Assembly (NCBI GenBank): GCA_035604335.1
Contig: DATNIT010000133.1
Span: 1 to 64,000 of the forward strand
Source: DASZHJ01 sp035604335
GTDB lineage: Bacteria; Pseudomonadota; Alphaproteobacteria; ATCC43930; CGMCC-115725
Length of the DNA: 64,000 nt
Direction of reading: 5' to 3'
This document shows, one piece after another, positions 34,559-43,469 of this stretch. The stretch's first letter is position 1. Each line of letters starts with the position of its first letter. The notes below the pieces were generated by a model. It worked only from the letters and a program-made list of their open reading frames with translations, was not told the origin of the DNA and did no database searches. A program made the translations under genes and the position numbers.

Positions 34559-34897
34559 TCAGTCCTTCTCCAGCTCGCGCCGAATAGCCTCGACGACCCC
34601 CTCGATGTTCTCCATCACGTCCGTATTCCAGAACCGGATGACGCGCTAGCCATGTCGCGCCAGCTCCTCGGTGCGGAGATCATCGCTCCGGGAATCCGCG
34701 TGCTGGCCGCCATCGAGCTCGATCGCGAGCTTGCGCGCGGGGCACGCGAAATCGGCGACGCGCCGGCCGATCGGGTGCTGACGGCGGAACTTCCACGGCA
34801 GCTTGTTTTGCCGGAGCGCGTTCCAGAGACGCCACTCGACTTGCGTGGCCTCGCGGCGAAGCCTGCGCGCAGTGATCGTTCGGTCGCGTGGCGGCAC
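34559..34897 (-). pseudogene. DUF559 endonuclease-domain gene interrupted by an amber codon
   Basis: The first 83 codons (start GTG 34897) give the DUF559 fold, related to Vsr/PD-(D/E)XK nucleases: EVEWRLW-like TQVEWRLWNALRQNKL, FRRQHPIGRRVADFACP and LAIELDGGQHA, with Asp and Gln-His at the expected catalytic positions. At 34646-34648 a TAG interrupts the frame after ELARHG. The same frame then continues for 28 codons with the family's usual C-terminus RVIRFWNTDVMENIEGV and ends at TGA 34559. Homologues commonly have Trp or another residue at that point, so a TGG-to-TAG change is the simplest explanation. A sequencing error is possible. Both ends touch REP-like repeats in tail-in orientation. 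Confidence 0.85.
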
Positions 34898-34898
34898 G

Positions 34899-34942
34899 GC
34901 CCCATCTCACCTTGCCTCTCCGCCCCTGAGGGGCGGAGAGGG
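34899..34942 (-). repeat. REP-like repeat, right member of the pair around the DUF559 gene
   Basis: This is the inverse of the 34477-34520 copy: tail GGTGAGATGGGGC on the minus strand pointing left, head CTCCGCCCCTgAGGGGCGGAG. It ends 2 nt before the GTG of the DUF559 gene, so its tail may provide the ribosome-binding sequence for that gene. Confidence 0.9.
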
Positions 34943-34965
34943 AAATCTATAACGGAGCGGGCGGC

Positions 34966-37293
34966 ATGAATCCCATCAAGAAAGTCGCCGTCCTGGGCTC
35001 TGGCGTCATGGGCGGCGGGATCGCGGCGCACGTGGCGAATGCCGGCCTCGAGGTTGTGCTGCTCGACATCGTGCCGAAGGGTGCGAGCAACCGGAACCAG
35101 GTGGCGGAGGCCGCGATCGCGCGCCTGCTCAAGGCCAACCCTGCGGCCTTCATGCATCCGCGGAACGCGCGGCTGGTGACGCCGGGCAATCTCGAGGACC
35201 ACCTGCCGCTGCTGGCGGACTGCGACTGGATCGTCGAGGTCGTGCTGGAGGATCTCGCGGTCAAACGCGCGACCTACGAGAAACTCGAGCGGCACCGCAA
35301 GGAGGGCTCGATCGTCTCCTCCAACACCTCGACCATTCCGCTGCGCGACCTCGTCGAGGGCATGCCCGAGCGCTTCCAGCGCGATTTCTGCATCACGCAT
35401 TTCTTCAATCCACCGCGCTACATGCGCCTGCTGGAGATCGTGCGCGGGGCCAAGACGCGGGCCGACGCGATCGCAGCGCTCGAGGAATTCTGCGACGTAC
35501 AGCTCGGCAAGGGCGTCGTGCACGCCAAGGACACGCCGGGCTTCATCGCGAACCGCATCGGCGGCATGTGGCTGCAGGCGGCGGTGGGCGCCGCCATGGA
35601 TCTCGGCCTCACCGTCGAGGAGGCCGACGCCATCATGGGCCGGCCCTTCGGTTTCCCGAAGACCGGCGTCTTCGCGCTCCTCGACCTCGTGGGCATCGAC
35701 CTGATGCCGCACATAGCCGCGAGCATGCGGCGCACGCTGCCGGCGGACGATCTCTATATCCGCAATCTCCGCGAGCCCGAGCTCATCAAGAAGATGATCG
35801 CCGACGGCTACACCGGCCGGAAGGGCAAGGGCGGCTTCTTCCGCATGACCAAGACCGCGGACGGCGGCCGGGTCCTGGAGGCGATCGACCTCAAGACCGG
35901 CCAGTATCGCAAGACCGAGGAGCCGCAACTCGAGAGTATCCGCGAGGGCAAGCGCGATCTGCGCGCGGTGCTCGCGCATGCCGACCGCGGCGGCGAGTTC
36001 GCGCGGCGCGTGACCGCGCTGACGCTCGCCTATTCGGCGGCGCTGGTGCCGGAGATCTCCGACGACATCGTCGGCGTCGACGAGGCGATGCGGCTCGGCT
36101 ACGCCTGGAAATGGGGGCCGTTCGAGCTCATCGACAAGATCGGCGTCGACGCCGTGATCGCCGGCCTCGACAAAGCCAAGGTCCCCGTGCCGCCGCTGCT
36201 GCGGACGGCGAAGGGACGGACATTCTACCGTGTCGAGAACGGTGTGCTCGACTACCTCGGCACCGACGGCGCCTACAAGCGCGTCGAGCGCCGGCCCGGC
36301 GTGCTGCTGCTGGCGGACGTCAAGCGCAAGTCCAAGCCCGTCGCGCGGAACGGCTCGGCGAGCCTCTGGGACATCGGCGACGGCGTGCTCTGCCTGGAGT
36401 TCCACACCAAGATGAACGCCCTCGACGGCGACGTCATGGATCTCCTGCAGAAGTCGCTCGACACCGTGAAGCGCACCGCGAAGGCGCTGGTGGTCTACAA
36501 CGAGGGCAGCAATTTCTCCGTCGGCGCCAACATCGGCTTGGGCCTGTTCGCCGCGAACCTGGCGCTCTGGCCGCTGATCGAGGAGCTCGAGACCAAGGGC
36601 CAGGCGGTCTACAAGGCGGTCAAATATGCGCCCTTCCCGGTGGTCGCAGCGCCCGCGGGCATGGCGCTGGGCGGCGGCTGCGAGATCGTTTTGCATTCGG
36701 CTGCAGTCCAGGCCCATGCGGAGAGCTACATCGGCCTGGTCGAGACCGGCGTGGGCCTGGTGCCGGGCTGGGGCGGCTGCAAGGAGCTGGTGTTCCGCCA
36801 CGCGCTCAATCCCAAGCGTCCGAACGGTCCGCTGCCGCCGGTGGTCGCGGCCTTCGAGACCATCGGCCTCGCCAAGGTCTCGAAATCCGCGGCCGAGGCG
36901 CAGGACCTGCTCCTGCTGCGCCCGGGCGACGGCATCACCATGAACCGCGACCGCCTCCTCGCCGACGCCAAGGCCAAGGCGCTCGCGCTCGCCAAGGACT
37001 ACCAGCCGCCGAAGCCGCAGCCGATCAGCCTGCCGGGACCGACCGGCGCCGCCGCGATCGGCCTGGCGCTCGACGATTTCCACCACCAGGGCAAGGCCAC
37101 CGACTACGACATGGTGGTGTCGGCGAAGCTCGCCCACGTGCTCACCGGCGGTGACGCCGACATGCTCGACGAGACCACCGAGGACAAATTGCTGGCGCTG
37201 GAGCGCGAGGCGTTCCTCTCGCTGATCCGCGACCCCCGCACGCTGGCCCGCATCGAGCACATGCTGGAAACGGGGAAGCCGCTGAGGAATTAG
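34966..37293 (+). CDS. fadN: FadN-type 3-hydroxyacyl-CoA dehydrogenase/enoyl-CoA hydratase, 775 aa
   Basis: Domain order is dehydrogenase first: NAD-binding GSGVMGGGIAAH (11-22), SSNTSTIPL, THFFNPPRYM, the KDTPGFIANRIG helix, then a second dehydrogenase C-terminal repeat, and a crotonase domain from about residue 460. The crotonase part keeps both acid residues (GGGCEIVLHS and LVETGVGLVPGWGG). This order is that of B. subtilis FadN and opposite to E. coli FadB. It hydrates enoyl-CoA and oxidises the hydroxyacyl-CoA with NAD+. It follows fadA, separated by the DUF559/repeat insertion of about 500 bp, and precedes the acyl-CoA dehydrogenase. Confidence 0.92.
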   Translation: MNPIKKVAVLGSGVMGGGIAAHVANAGLEVVLLDIVPKGASNRNQVAEAAIARLLKANPAAFMHPRNARLVTPGNLEDHLPLLADCDWIVEVVLEDLAVKRATYEKLERHRKEGSIVSSNTSTIPLRDLVEGMPERFQRDFCITHFFNPPRYMRLLEIVRGAKTRADAIAALEEFCDVQLGKGVVHAKDTPGFIANRIGGMWLQAAVGAAMDLGLTVEEADAIMGRPFGFPKTGVFALLDLVGIDLMPHIAASMRRTLPADDLYIRNLREPELIKKMIADGYTGRKGKGGFFRMTKTADGGRVLEAIDLKTGQYRKTEEPQLESIREGKRDLRAVLAHADRGGEFARRVTALTLAYSAALVPEISDDIVGVDEAMRLGYAWKWGPFELIDKIGVDAVIAGLDKAKVPVPPLLRTAKGRTFYRVENGVLDYLGTDGAYKRVERRPGVLLLADVKRKSKPVARNGSASLWDIGDGVLCLEFHTKMNALDGDVMDLLQKSLDTVKRTAKALVVYNEGSNFSVGANIGLGLFAANLALWPLIEELETKGQAVYKAVKYAPFPVVAAPAGMALGGGCEIVLHSAAVQAHAESYIGLVETGVGLVPGWGGCKELVFRHALNPKRPNGPLPPVVAAFETIGLAKVSKSAAEAQDLLLLRPGDGITMNRDRLLADAKAKALALAKDYQPPKPQPISLPGPTGAAAIGLALDDFHHQGKATDYDMVVSAKLAHVLTGGDADMLDETTEDKLLALEREAFLSLIRDPRTLARIEHMLETGKPLRN

Positions 37294-37336
37294 CGTCGGC
37301 CGATGCACGCTCCATTCGCCCAGTACCCTCAAACAA

Positions 37337-37478
37337 CCCCTCTCCGCTCCTGGGAGCGGAGAGGATGGGTGAGGTGAGGGACTCACCGGTGGTGGGAATC
37401 GTGCGCGATCTACCTGTATCGCCGCTGCTGCACCGCCCCACCTCACCTTGCCTCTCCGCCCCTGAGGGGCGGAGAGGG
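37337..37478. repeat. Tail-in inverted pair of REP-like repeats without a gene between them
   Basis: The left copy (37337-37380) has head CTCTCCGCTCC/GGAGCGGAGAG and a right-pointing tail ATGGGTGAGGTGAGGG. The right copy (37435-37478) has head CTCCGCCCCTgAGGGGCGGAG and a left-pointing tail. Compared with the other copies, the left head has a C-to-T change on one arm matched by G-to-A on the other. The 54-bp gap is non-coding. The pair sits between fadN and fadE. Confidence 0.9.
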
Positions 37479-37504
37479 ATTGAAAACGCTGGGAGAGCGT
37501 CCCC

Positions 37505-39298
<1,794 letters not shown>

Positions 39299-39498
39299 GC
39301 ACGGTGTTCAAGAGATTTCGCAGCTAAGACTCTAATTTGAGAACATGTCGTGGAGCGACTCACCAGAGTTCGTTTTGGAACCGTAAGCGGCTGTCACTCG
39401 CAGAGAGAGAGAGAACTTGTGGAAGGTGACGCGTCATTTCGCTTGGATCGTCGCCCTTTCAACTGGAACGCGTCACGAGAGTTGCATCGCGCAATGAC

Positions 39499-39798
39499 CT
39501 AATTCTCGAACCGAACATCGAGTAACTTCCAATGATCATGCGAAGTGCGCTGGAGGTGGTCTACGAACCGGGCGACCAGTTCCCACGCGAACTCTAACAC
39601 CCGCTTCCGCGCCTCCCAGTGGATCGAGAACACGAGTTCGCCATGACGGCTCCTCGCGGCGACTTCGTCGAGCGCACGAAAACTCTCTCGCGTTATATGC
39701 AAGGCTGCGCACATAGCCACTTCGCCTTCAGACCACCGCTTCTTATGATGCCGAATCGCTGGTGGATCGAAGTACCGACGTACGGCTTCGGCTGCCAT
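39499..39798 (-). CDS. Hypothetical protein, 99 aa
   Basis: No family recognised. From ATG 39798 the protein is soluble and helical (EGEVAMCAALHITRESFRALDEVA; WEARKRVLEFAWELVARFVDHLQ) with many His and Arg. Composition is less G+C-biased than the flanking fad genes, as in the whole 39.3-40.6 kb stretch, which suggests imported DNA. Ribosome-binding site is weak. It may be a real accessory gene or a decayed one. The spacers 39299-39498 and 39799-39998 hold nothing else I can support. Confidence 0.4.
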   Translation of the reverse strand: MAAEAVRRYFDPPAIRHHKKRWSEGEVAMCAALHITRESFRALDEVAARSRHGELVFSIHWEARKRVLEFAWELVARFVDHLQRTSHDHWKLLDVRFEN

Positions 39799-39849
39799 AC
39801 GACAGTACTCGAACGTGCGGCGCGGATATCGGACAGCCAATAAAATCGG

Positions 39850-39871
39850 GGTCAGAGTGGAATTTCGTCGC
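39850..39871 (+). repeat. Short direct repeat, left copy flanking the membrane-protein gene
   Basis: The 22-bp block starting GGTCAGAGTGGAATTTC recurs at 40553-40574 with 19 of 22 matches in the same orientation. The two copies flank the minus-strand gene 39999-40427. Confidence 0.5.
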
Positions 39872-39998
39872 GTAGTTGAGCCGTTACTCGCGGCGGACGT
39901 AGCTTGCCCCAAGCGGAGCGATCGGGCGCGCGCGAAAAACAGATTAAAGGTATTTCATAACCACGGCGTGAGCACCGCGGGAGAGCCTTTTCTGACCG

Positions 39999-40427
39999 CT
40001 AGCCTGCGATCGGATGCTGCACCAACAGATAAATTCCAACTAGGGAAAACGCCGCGGCACCAAGAAAGAAGAGCTGAAAGACCGTAATCGCGTGCGGCCA
40101 CTGCGTGACCTTCGGATTTTCGAACACCGTGACGTAGCTCGGGGGATGCCAGTCCTTCAGCGCATCCAGGTAGATCCCGATGATCTGTCCCAGCCGCCAC
40201 ATGATCAAAAAGAAACCGACGTTCATAATGCACGCAAGCGCCAGGAACAAATAGCCAAACGCCGGTATGCTCTTGGTCTGCAGAACGCCGAACCAAAGGC
40301 CCCCGGTTATGGTGATCGCCAGTGCCGGTATCTGGTATGTAACTGGTATGAGCGCCCTCACATGCTGAAAGTTCTGCTCGTAGGAAATCCTCTCGCGCAG
40401 TAGTGCCTCGTTACACCCTTCAGGCAT
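39999..40427 (-). CDS. Hypothetical membrane protein with four predicted helices, 142 aa
   Basis: ATG 40427 is preceded by the strong ribosome-binding site GGGAGGGAG. The sequence begins with a soluble helix (CNEALLRERISYEQNFQHVR), followed by membrane segments at about residues 26-45, 55-78 and 112-135, with a conserved-looking amphipathic piece between (LGQIIGIYLDALKDWHPPSY). This two-hairpin layout resembles small membrane modules linked to defence or signalling (SLATT-like), but I cannot confirm such membership. It lies between short direct repeats in an AT-richer accessory region. Confidence 0.6.
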   Translation of the reverse strand: MPEGCNEALLRERISYEQNFQHVRALIPVTYQIPALAITITGGLWFGVLQTKSIPAFGYLFLALACIMNVGFFLIMWRLGQIIGIYLDALKDWHPPSYVTVFENPKVTQWPHAITVFQLFFLGAAAFSLVGIYLLVQHPIAG

Positions 40428-40552
40428 GACTCCCTCCCTAGCGTCGGTGCTCCTATCGCTTGCGATGCATGTTGCTTTTTTCGTTGAAAGGTCGGGCCCA
40501 AGGAGAAATTCTATCGATCCCGCCGCTTCTGTCCAAGTGTTGAGAAAAACAC

Positions 40553-40574
40553 GGTCAGAGCGGAGTTTCCTCGC
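40553..40574 (+). repeat. Short direct repeat, right copy flanking the membrane-protein gene
   Basis: Block starting GGTCAGAGCGGAGTTTC, the partner of 39850-39871. Substitutions are at three positions. Confidence 0.5.
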
Positions 40575-40595
40575 CTCATTGATCATCATCACCCC

Positions 40596-40835
40596 ATGCC
40601 CCAACACATCGGCATCGTCGCCTGCTCCGCCGAGGGCGCGGCGCTGCTCGGGCCGCATGGGCATCCCGAGGCGTCCATGCACACGCACTCGCTGGCGAAG
40701 TACGTGGCTGCCTCGAGCGCGGCGACCGGGCGGGGATGGGCGAGCCGGTGCGGGCGGCGCTGCGGCGCGCGGTCGAGGATGCGGTGCCAACGGACGTGTC
40801 TCGGCAACGCGCGAGAGTCCCCCACCGATCCCTAA
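40596..40835 (+). pseudogene. Remnant of an aspartate/glutamate racemase family gene
   Basis: The first 38 codons read like the N-terminus of the Asp/Glu racemase family: MPQHIGIVACSAEGAAL, then LLGPHGHPEASMHTHSLAKY. In intact relatives, as I recall them, about 12 residues (a CYRTIC-type block) separate two EGAAL-like segments; here they are missing, consistent with a deletion between short direct repeats. After residue 38 the frame turns into an Arg-rich sequence without similarity, so the rest of the gene (about 200 residues) is lost or frameshifted. Confidence 0.6.
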
Positions 40836-40939
40836 AATTTGAGGCGATTGTTTTGGCTCGCGGTGTCATCGCGGGCTCGAAGCCTTTAGCGTGTCTCCCT
40901 GCGGACCAGCGATATTCGGCGGCTGAGAGGGCAAGAGCC

Positions 40940-41179
40940 ATGCCGAGATACCGGTGTTGCTTCATGGGTGAAGCGGGCGAAGTCGTGGGCGTCGAGATGT
41001 TCGATGCCGACGACGAGAGTGTGGCGCGCGCGCGAGCCGACCAGGTGGTCGCTCGGGTCGGTTACCCCGCGGTCGAGGTGTGGGATCACACCGGGATGAT
41101 CTACCGCGCCGAGCGCCGGCCGAAGCGCGAGACCGAAACGCCCTCGAAGGGCCCGTCAAGCACCCTCAAGTCACGCTGA
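40940..41179 (+). CDS. Small hypothetical protein, 79 aa
   Basis: ATG 40940 follows GAGAGG. The protein starts MPRYRCCFMGEAGEVVGVEMFDADDESVA, a pattern seen in small Rhizobiales-type proteins with one beta-alpha-beta unit: Y/F-rich first strand, an acidic 'D-DDE' turn and the WDHTGMIYRAER ending. The last 20 residues are polar and disordered. Function unknown; free-standing in the accessory region. Confidence 0.6.
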   Translation: MPRYRCCFMGEAGEVVGVEMFDADDESVARARADQVVARVGYPAVEVWDHTGMIYRAERRPKRETETPSKGPSSTLKSR

Positions 41180-41260
41180 CCCGAGGTCGCGGCGTCGGTT
41201 CGGCTCGAGCGCAGGCTCGACCCTTGAGCGCTCCACCGGGACCGGGCTGCCGTCGGCTGG

Positions 41261-41590
41261 CTAATCCGCCAGTCCCATAACGAAAGCGAGCGCCGTGTTG
41301 AGGCGCGCGATCTCGTCGCCGTTGAGCCGCCCCAACATCCGCCCGATCCGCTCTCGGCGAATCGTGACGGGCTTGTCGGCCATCACCTGAGATTTCACCC
41401 GCACTCCGTTTTCGGCACTTGGATCGATGGCGACGCGGAACGCGGGCGCGTCCACCAGCGCGGAGGTCATCTGACAGACGACAACCGACGCGTGGCTCGC
41501 CGGAAAGGCGTCGCTCTGCACGACGACGGCCGGCCGCAGCTTGCCGTAATCGCCGGCGGCCGCGACGGTGACGACGTCACCGCGGCGCAT
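41261..41590 (-). CDS. mazF: MazF/PemK-family toxin, 109 aa
   Basis: ATG 41590 gives the family opening MRRGDVVTVAAAGDYGKLRPAVVVQSD, followed by HASVVVCQMTS and the conserved Arg/Lys-rich VKSQVMADKPVTIRRERIG block. MazF is a sequence-specific mRNA endoribonuclease of about 110 residues. The gene overlaps the antitoxin's 3' end by 14 nt. Catalytic elements (Arg in RPAVV, Ser/Thr in the third strand) look intact, so it is probably active. Confidence 0.9.
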   Translation of the reverse strand: MRRGDVVTVAAAGDYGKLRPAVVVQSDAFPASHASVVVCQMTSALVDAPAFRVAIDPSAENGVRVKSQVMADKPVTIRRERIGRMLGRLNGDEIARLNTALAFVMGLAD

Positions 41591-41783
41591 CGAACTCCGA
41601 GACGGCTTCGATCCACAAGAGCGCGTCGCGCTCGCTCTCGGGCCGGAGGCGTGCAACTTGTCTTGCAATTCGGCGCCTGACCGTGCGCGAGCGCGCGTCC
41701 GGCACGACCAGGCGTAGCTCGCGCAGGCCTTCCGTGCGCCGTCGCGCGCGCATCGCCCGCATCCGTTCCGCCGGCGGTGTCAT
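41577..41783 (-). CDS. mazE: MazE-type antitoxin (DUF3018 family), 68 aa
   Basis: From ATG 41783 the protein starts MTPPAERMRAMRARRRTEGLRELRLVVPD, the DUF3018 signature, followed by RRIARQVARLR and a C-terminal LLWIEAVSEFDAPR tail that would bind the toxin. The Arg-rich N-terminus is the DNA-binding part. The gene precedes and overlaps the toxin gene, the normal order. Codons upstream of 41783 cover the operator and are excluded. Confidence 0.88.
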   Translation of the reverse strand: MTPPAERMRAMRARRRTEGLRELRLVVPDARSRTVRRRIARQVARLRPESERDALLWIEAVSEFDAPR

Positions 41784-41800
41784 CTTCGTTCTTCGGGGCC

Positions 41801-41827
41801 TGTAACGCGTGACAATGTAACGCGTTA
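41801..41827 (-). promoter_or_regulatory. mazEF operator candidate
   Basis: TGTAACGCGT occurs twice (41801-41810 and 41816-41825), and the second copy is part of the perfect palindrome TAACGCGTTA (41818-41827). It lies 18-44 nt upstream of the antitoxin start, the usual place for autorepression of a toxin-antitoxin operon. Confidence 0.6.
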
Positions 41828-41943
41828 CGTTAAGCCGTGCAAGCGTCGAGCCGCCCGAGCTCGGGCCGGACACCGCCTCCCGAAACCTCGAACCGTCCAC
41901 CAGGTGCCCCCGTGCTCGCCGCGAAATCGACTAGACTGCGCGC

Positions 41944-43353
41944 GTGAGCCTTCGCGATCTTTCCAAAATCGCACAGCCCGAGCCGCCTCGAAGCGGTCAA
42001 GTCCGCGCGCTCGCCCGGCTCGCCGGGCCCGTGGTGCTGGCGCGCGCCGGCAATACGGTCTTGAACGTCACGAACCTCGTGATCATCGGCCACGCCGGCG
42101 CCGCGGAGCTCGCCCGGCAGAGCGTTGCGTTCTCGCTCACCAACACTCTGCAGATGATCGGCTTCGGCCTGCTCACGGGCACGCTGGTGACGGTCGCCGT
42201 CGGCTTCGGCCGGGAGGATTATGTCGAGTGCGGCCGGGCCTGGCGGCGCTCGCTGCACTACGCCGTCGGCCTCGGCATCCTGGGCGCGGTCTTGAGCGGC
42301 TTCGCGGCCGAGCTGCTTCAGGTCATGGGTCAGCCGCCGGAGTTCGCGGCGGCGGTGGGCCGCGTCACGCTCATCCTGGGCTGGTCGCTCCCGGCACAGC
42401 TCCTCTTCGTCGCGACCTCGTTCTTCCTCGAGGCGATCGGGCGGCCGCATCCCGGCATGATCGCGATCGGCTTGGGCGCCGCCGCGAACGGACTCCTCTG
42501 CTGGGCACTCGTCTTCGGGCATGGGGGATTGCCGGCGCTGGGCGCGGAGGGCACCGCGATCGCGAACCTCGCCGTCCGCGTGCTGCTGGCGGCGGGGCTG
42601 ATCGTCTACGCCCTCTCGTTCCGCGAGGCCGCGCGCTTCGGCACGCGACGCTCGGGCACCGGCGGCTGGCAGAGCGGCGCCAGCCAGCGGCGGATCGGCT
42701 ATGCCGATGGCTTGAGCCTCGGCATAGAGTCCGGCTCCTTCACCCTCATGAACATCTTCGCGGCGACGCTCGGCACGGCGGCGGTGGGGGCCTATGCGAT
42801 CGCGCTCAGCCTGCTCGGCATCATCTTCACCTTCGCCCTCGGCATCAGCGCCGCGACCGCCGTCCTGGTCGGGCGCGCCTATGGCCGGCAGAGCGCGCGC
42901 GGCGTTGCGTTCTGCGGTTGGCTGGGCATCGCCGTGAATACCGGCGTCATGGTGCTCGCGGGCGTTCCGCTCCTATTGGCGCCGGCCTCGATCGCGCACC
43001 TCTATTCGACGGATCCGGTCGTGATCGTAACCGCCGTGCCGCTCATCCTGATCATCGCGGTCACCATGATCGGCGACGGCGGCCAGCGCGTCGTCGCCCA
43101 ATCCCTGCGCGGCTGCCACGACGCCTGGTTTCCGACCGCGCTCCACATGGTCTCCTACGCGATCCTCATGGTGCCGCTCGGCTGGACCTTGGCGTTCGGA
43201 TTGGGTTTCGGCGTGACCGGGCTCCTGCTGGCGATCGCCCTCGCGAGCGTTGCGTCGCTGGCGGTGCTCTCGACGCGCTTCGGCTGGATAACCCGTGCAC
43301 TGCGGGCACGATGGGAGCCGCGGCCGGCGGCGGCCCGTGAGGGCCTGCGTTGA
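41944..43353 (+). CDS. MATE-family efflux transporter, 469 aa
   Basis: Twelve membrane helices in two MatE halves (about residues 25-185 and 250-410). Conserved pieces are VTNLVIIGHAGAAELA, LLTGTLVTVAVGFGR with the first-half Gly/Glu turn, and the second-half GISAATAVLVGRAYG. MATE proteins export cationic drugs, organic acids or metabolites by Na+ or H+ antiport. GTG start at 41944 with poor ribosome-binding site; no better start precedes homology. The neighbouring mazEF is divergent. Substrate unknown. Confidence 0.9.
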   Translation: MSLRDLSKIAQPEPPRSGQVRALARLAGPVVLARAGNTVLNVTNLVIIGHAGAAELARQSVAFSLTNTLQMIGFGLLTGTLVTVAVGFGREDYVECGRAWRRSLHYAVGLGILGAVLSGFAAELLQVMGQPPEFAAAVGRVTLILGWSLPAQLLFVATSFFLEAIGRPHPGMIAIGLGAAANGLLCWALVFGHGGLPALGAEGTAIANLAVRVLLAAGLIVYALSFREAARFGTRRSGTGGWQSGASQRRIGYADGLSLGIESGSFTLMNIFAATLGTAAVGAYAIALSLLGIIFTFALGISAATAVLVGRAYGRQSARGVAFCGWLGIAVNTGVMVLAGVPLLLAPASIAHLYSTDPVVIVTAVPLILIIAVTMIGDGGQRVVAQSLRGCHDAWFPTALHMVSYAILMVPLGWTLAFGLGFGVTGLLLAIALASVASLAVLSTRFGWITRALRARWEPRPAAAREGLR

Positions 43354-43469
43354 CGCGCGCTCGACCACGCACGGGCTGGCAAGGTTGGAGAGGCGCACGC
43401 CTTTCGGGAGGTCGGCCTGTGAGCAGAGGAATCTTGTATTGTGCGAGCTCGAGAGCCGATCGATCGCGC

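Noticed and set aside
41944..43353. MATE gene as part of the mazEF unit
   Set aside because: The genes are divergent and mazEF has its own operator.
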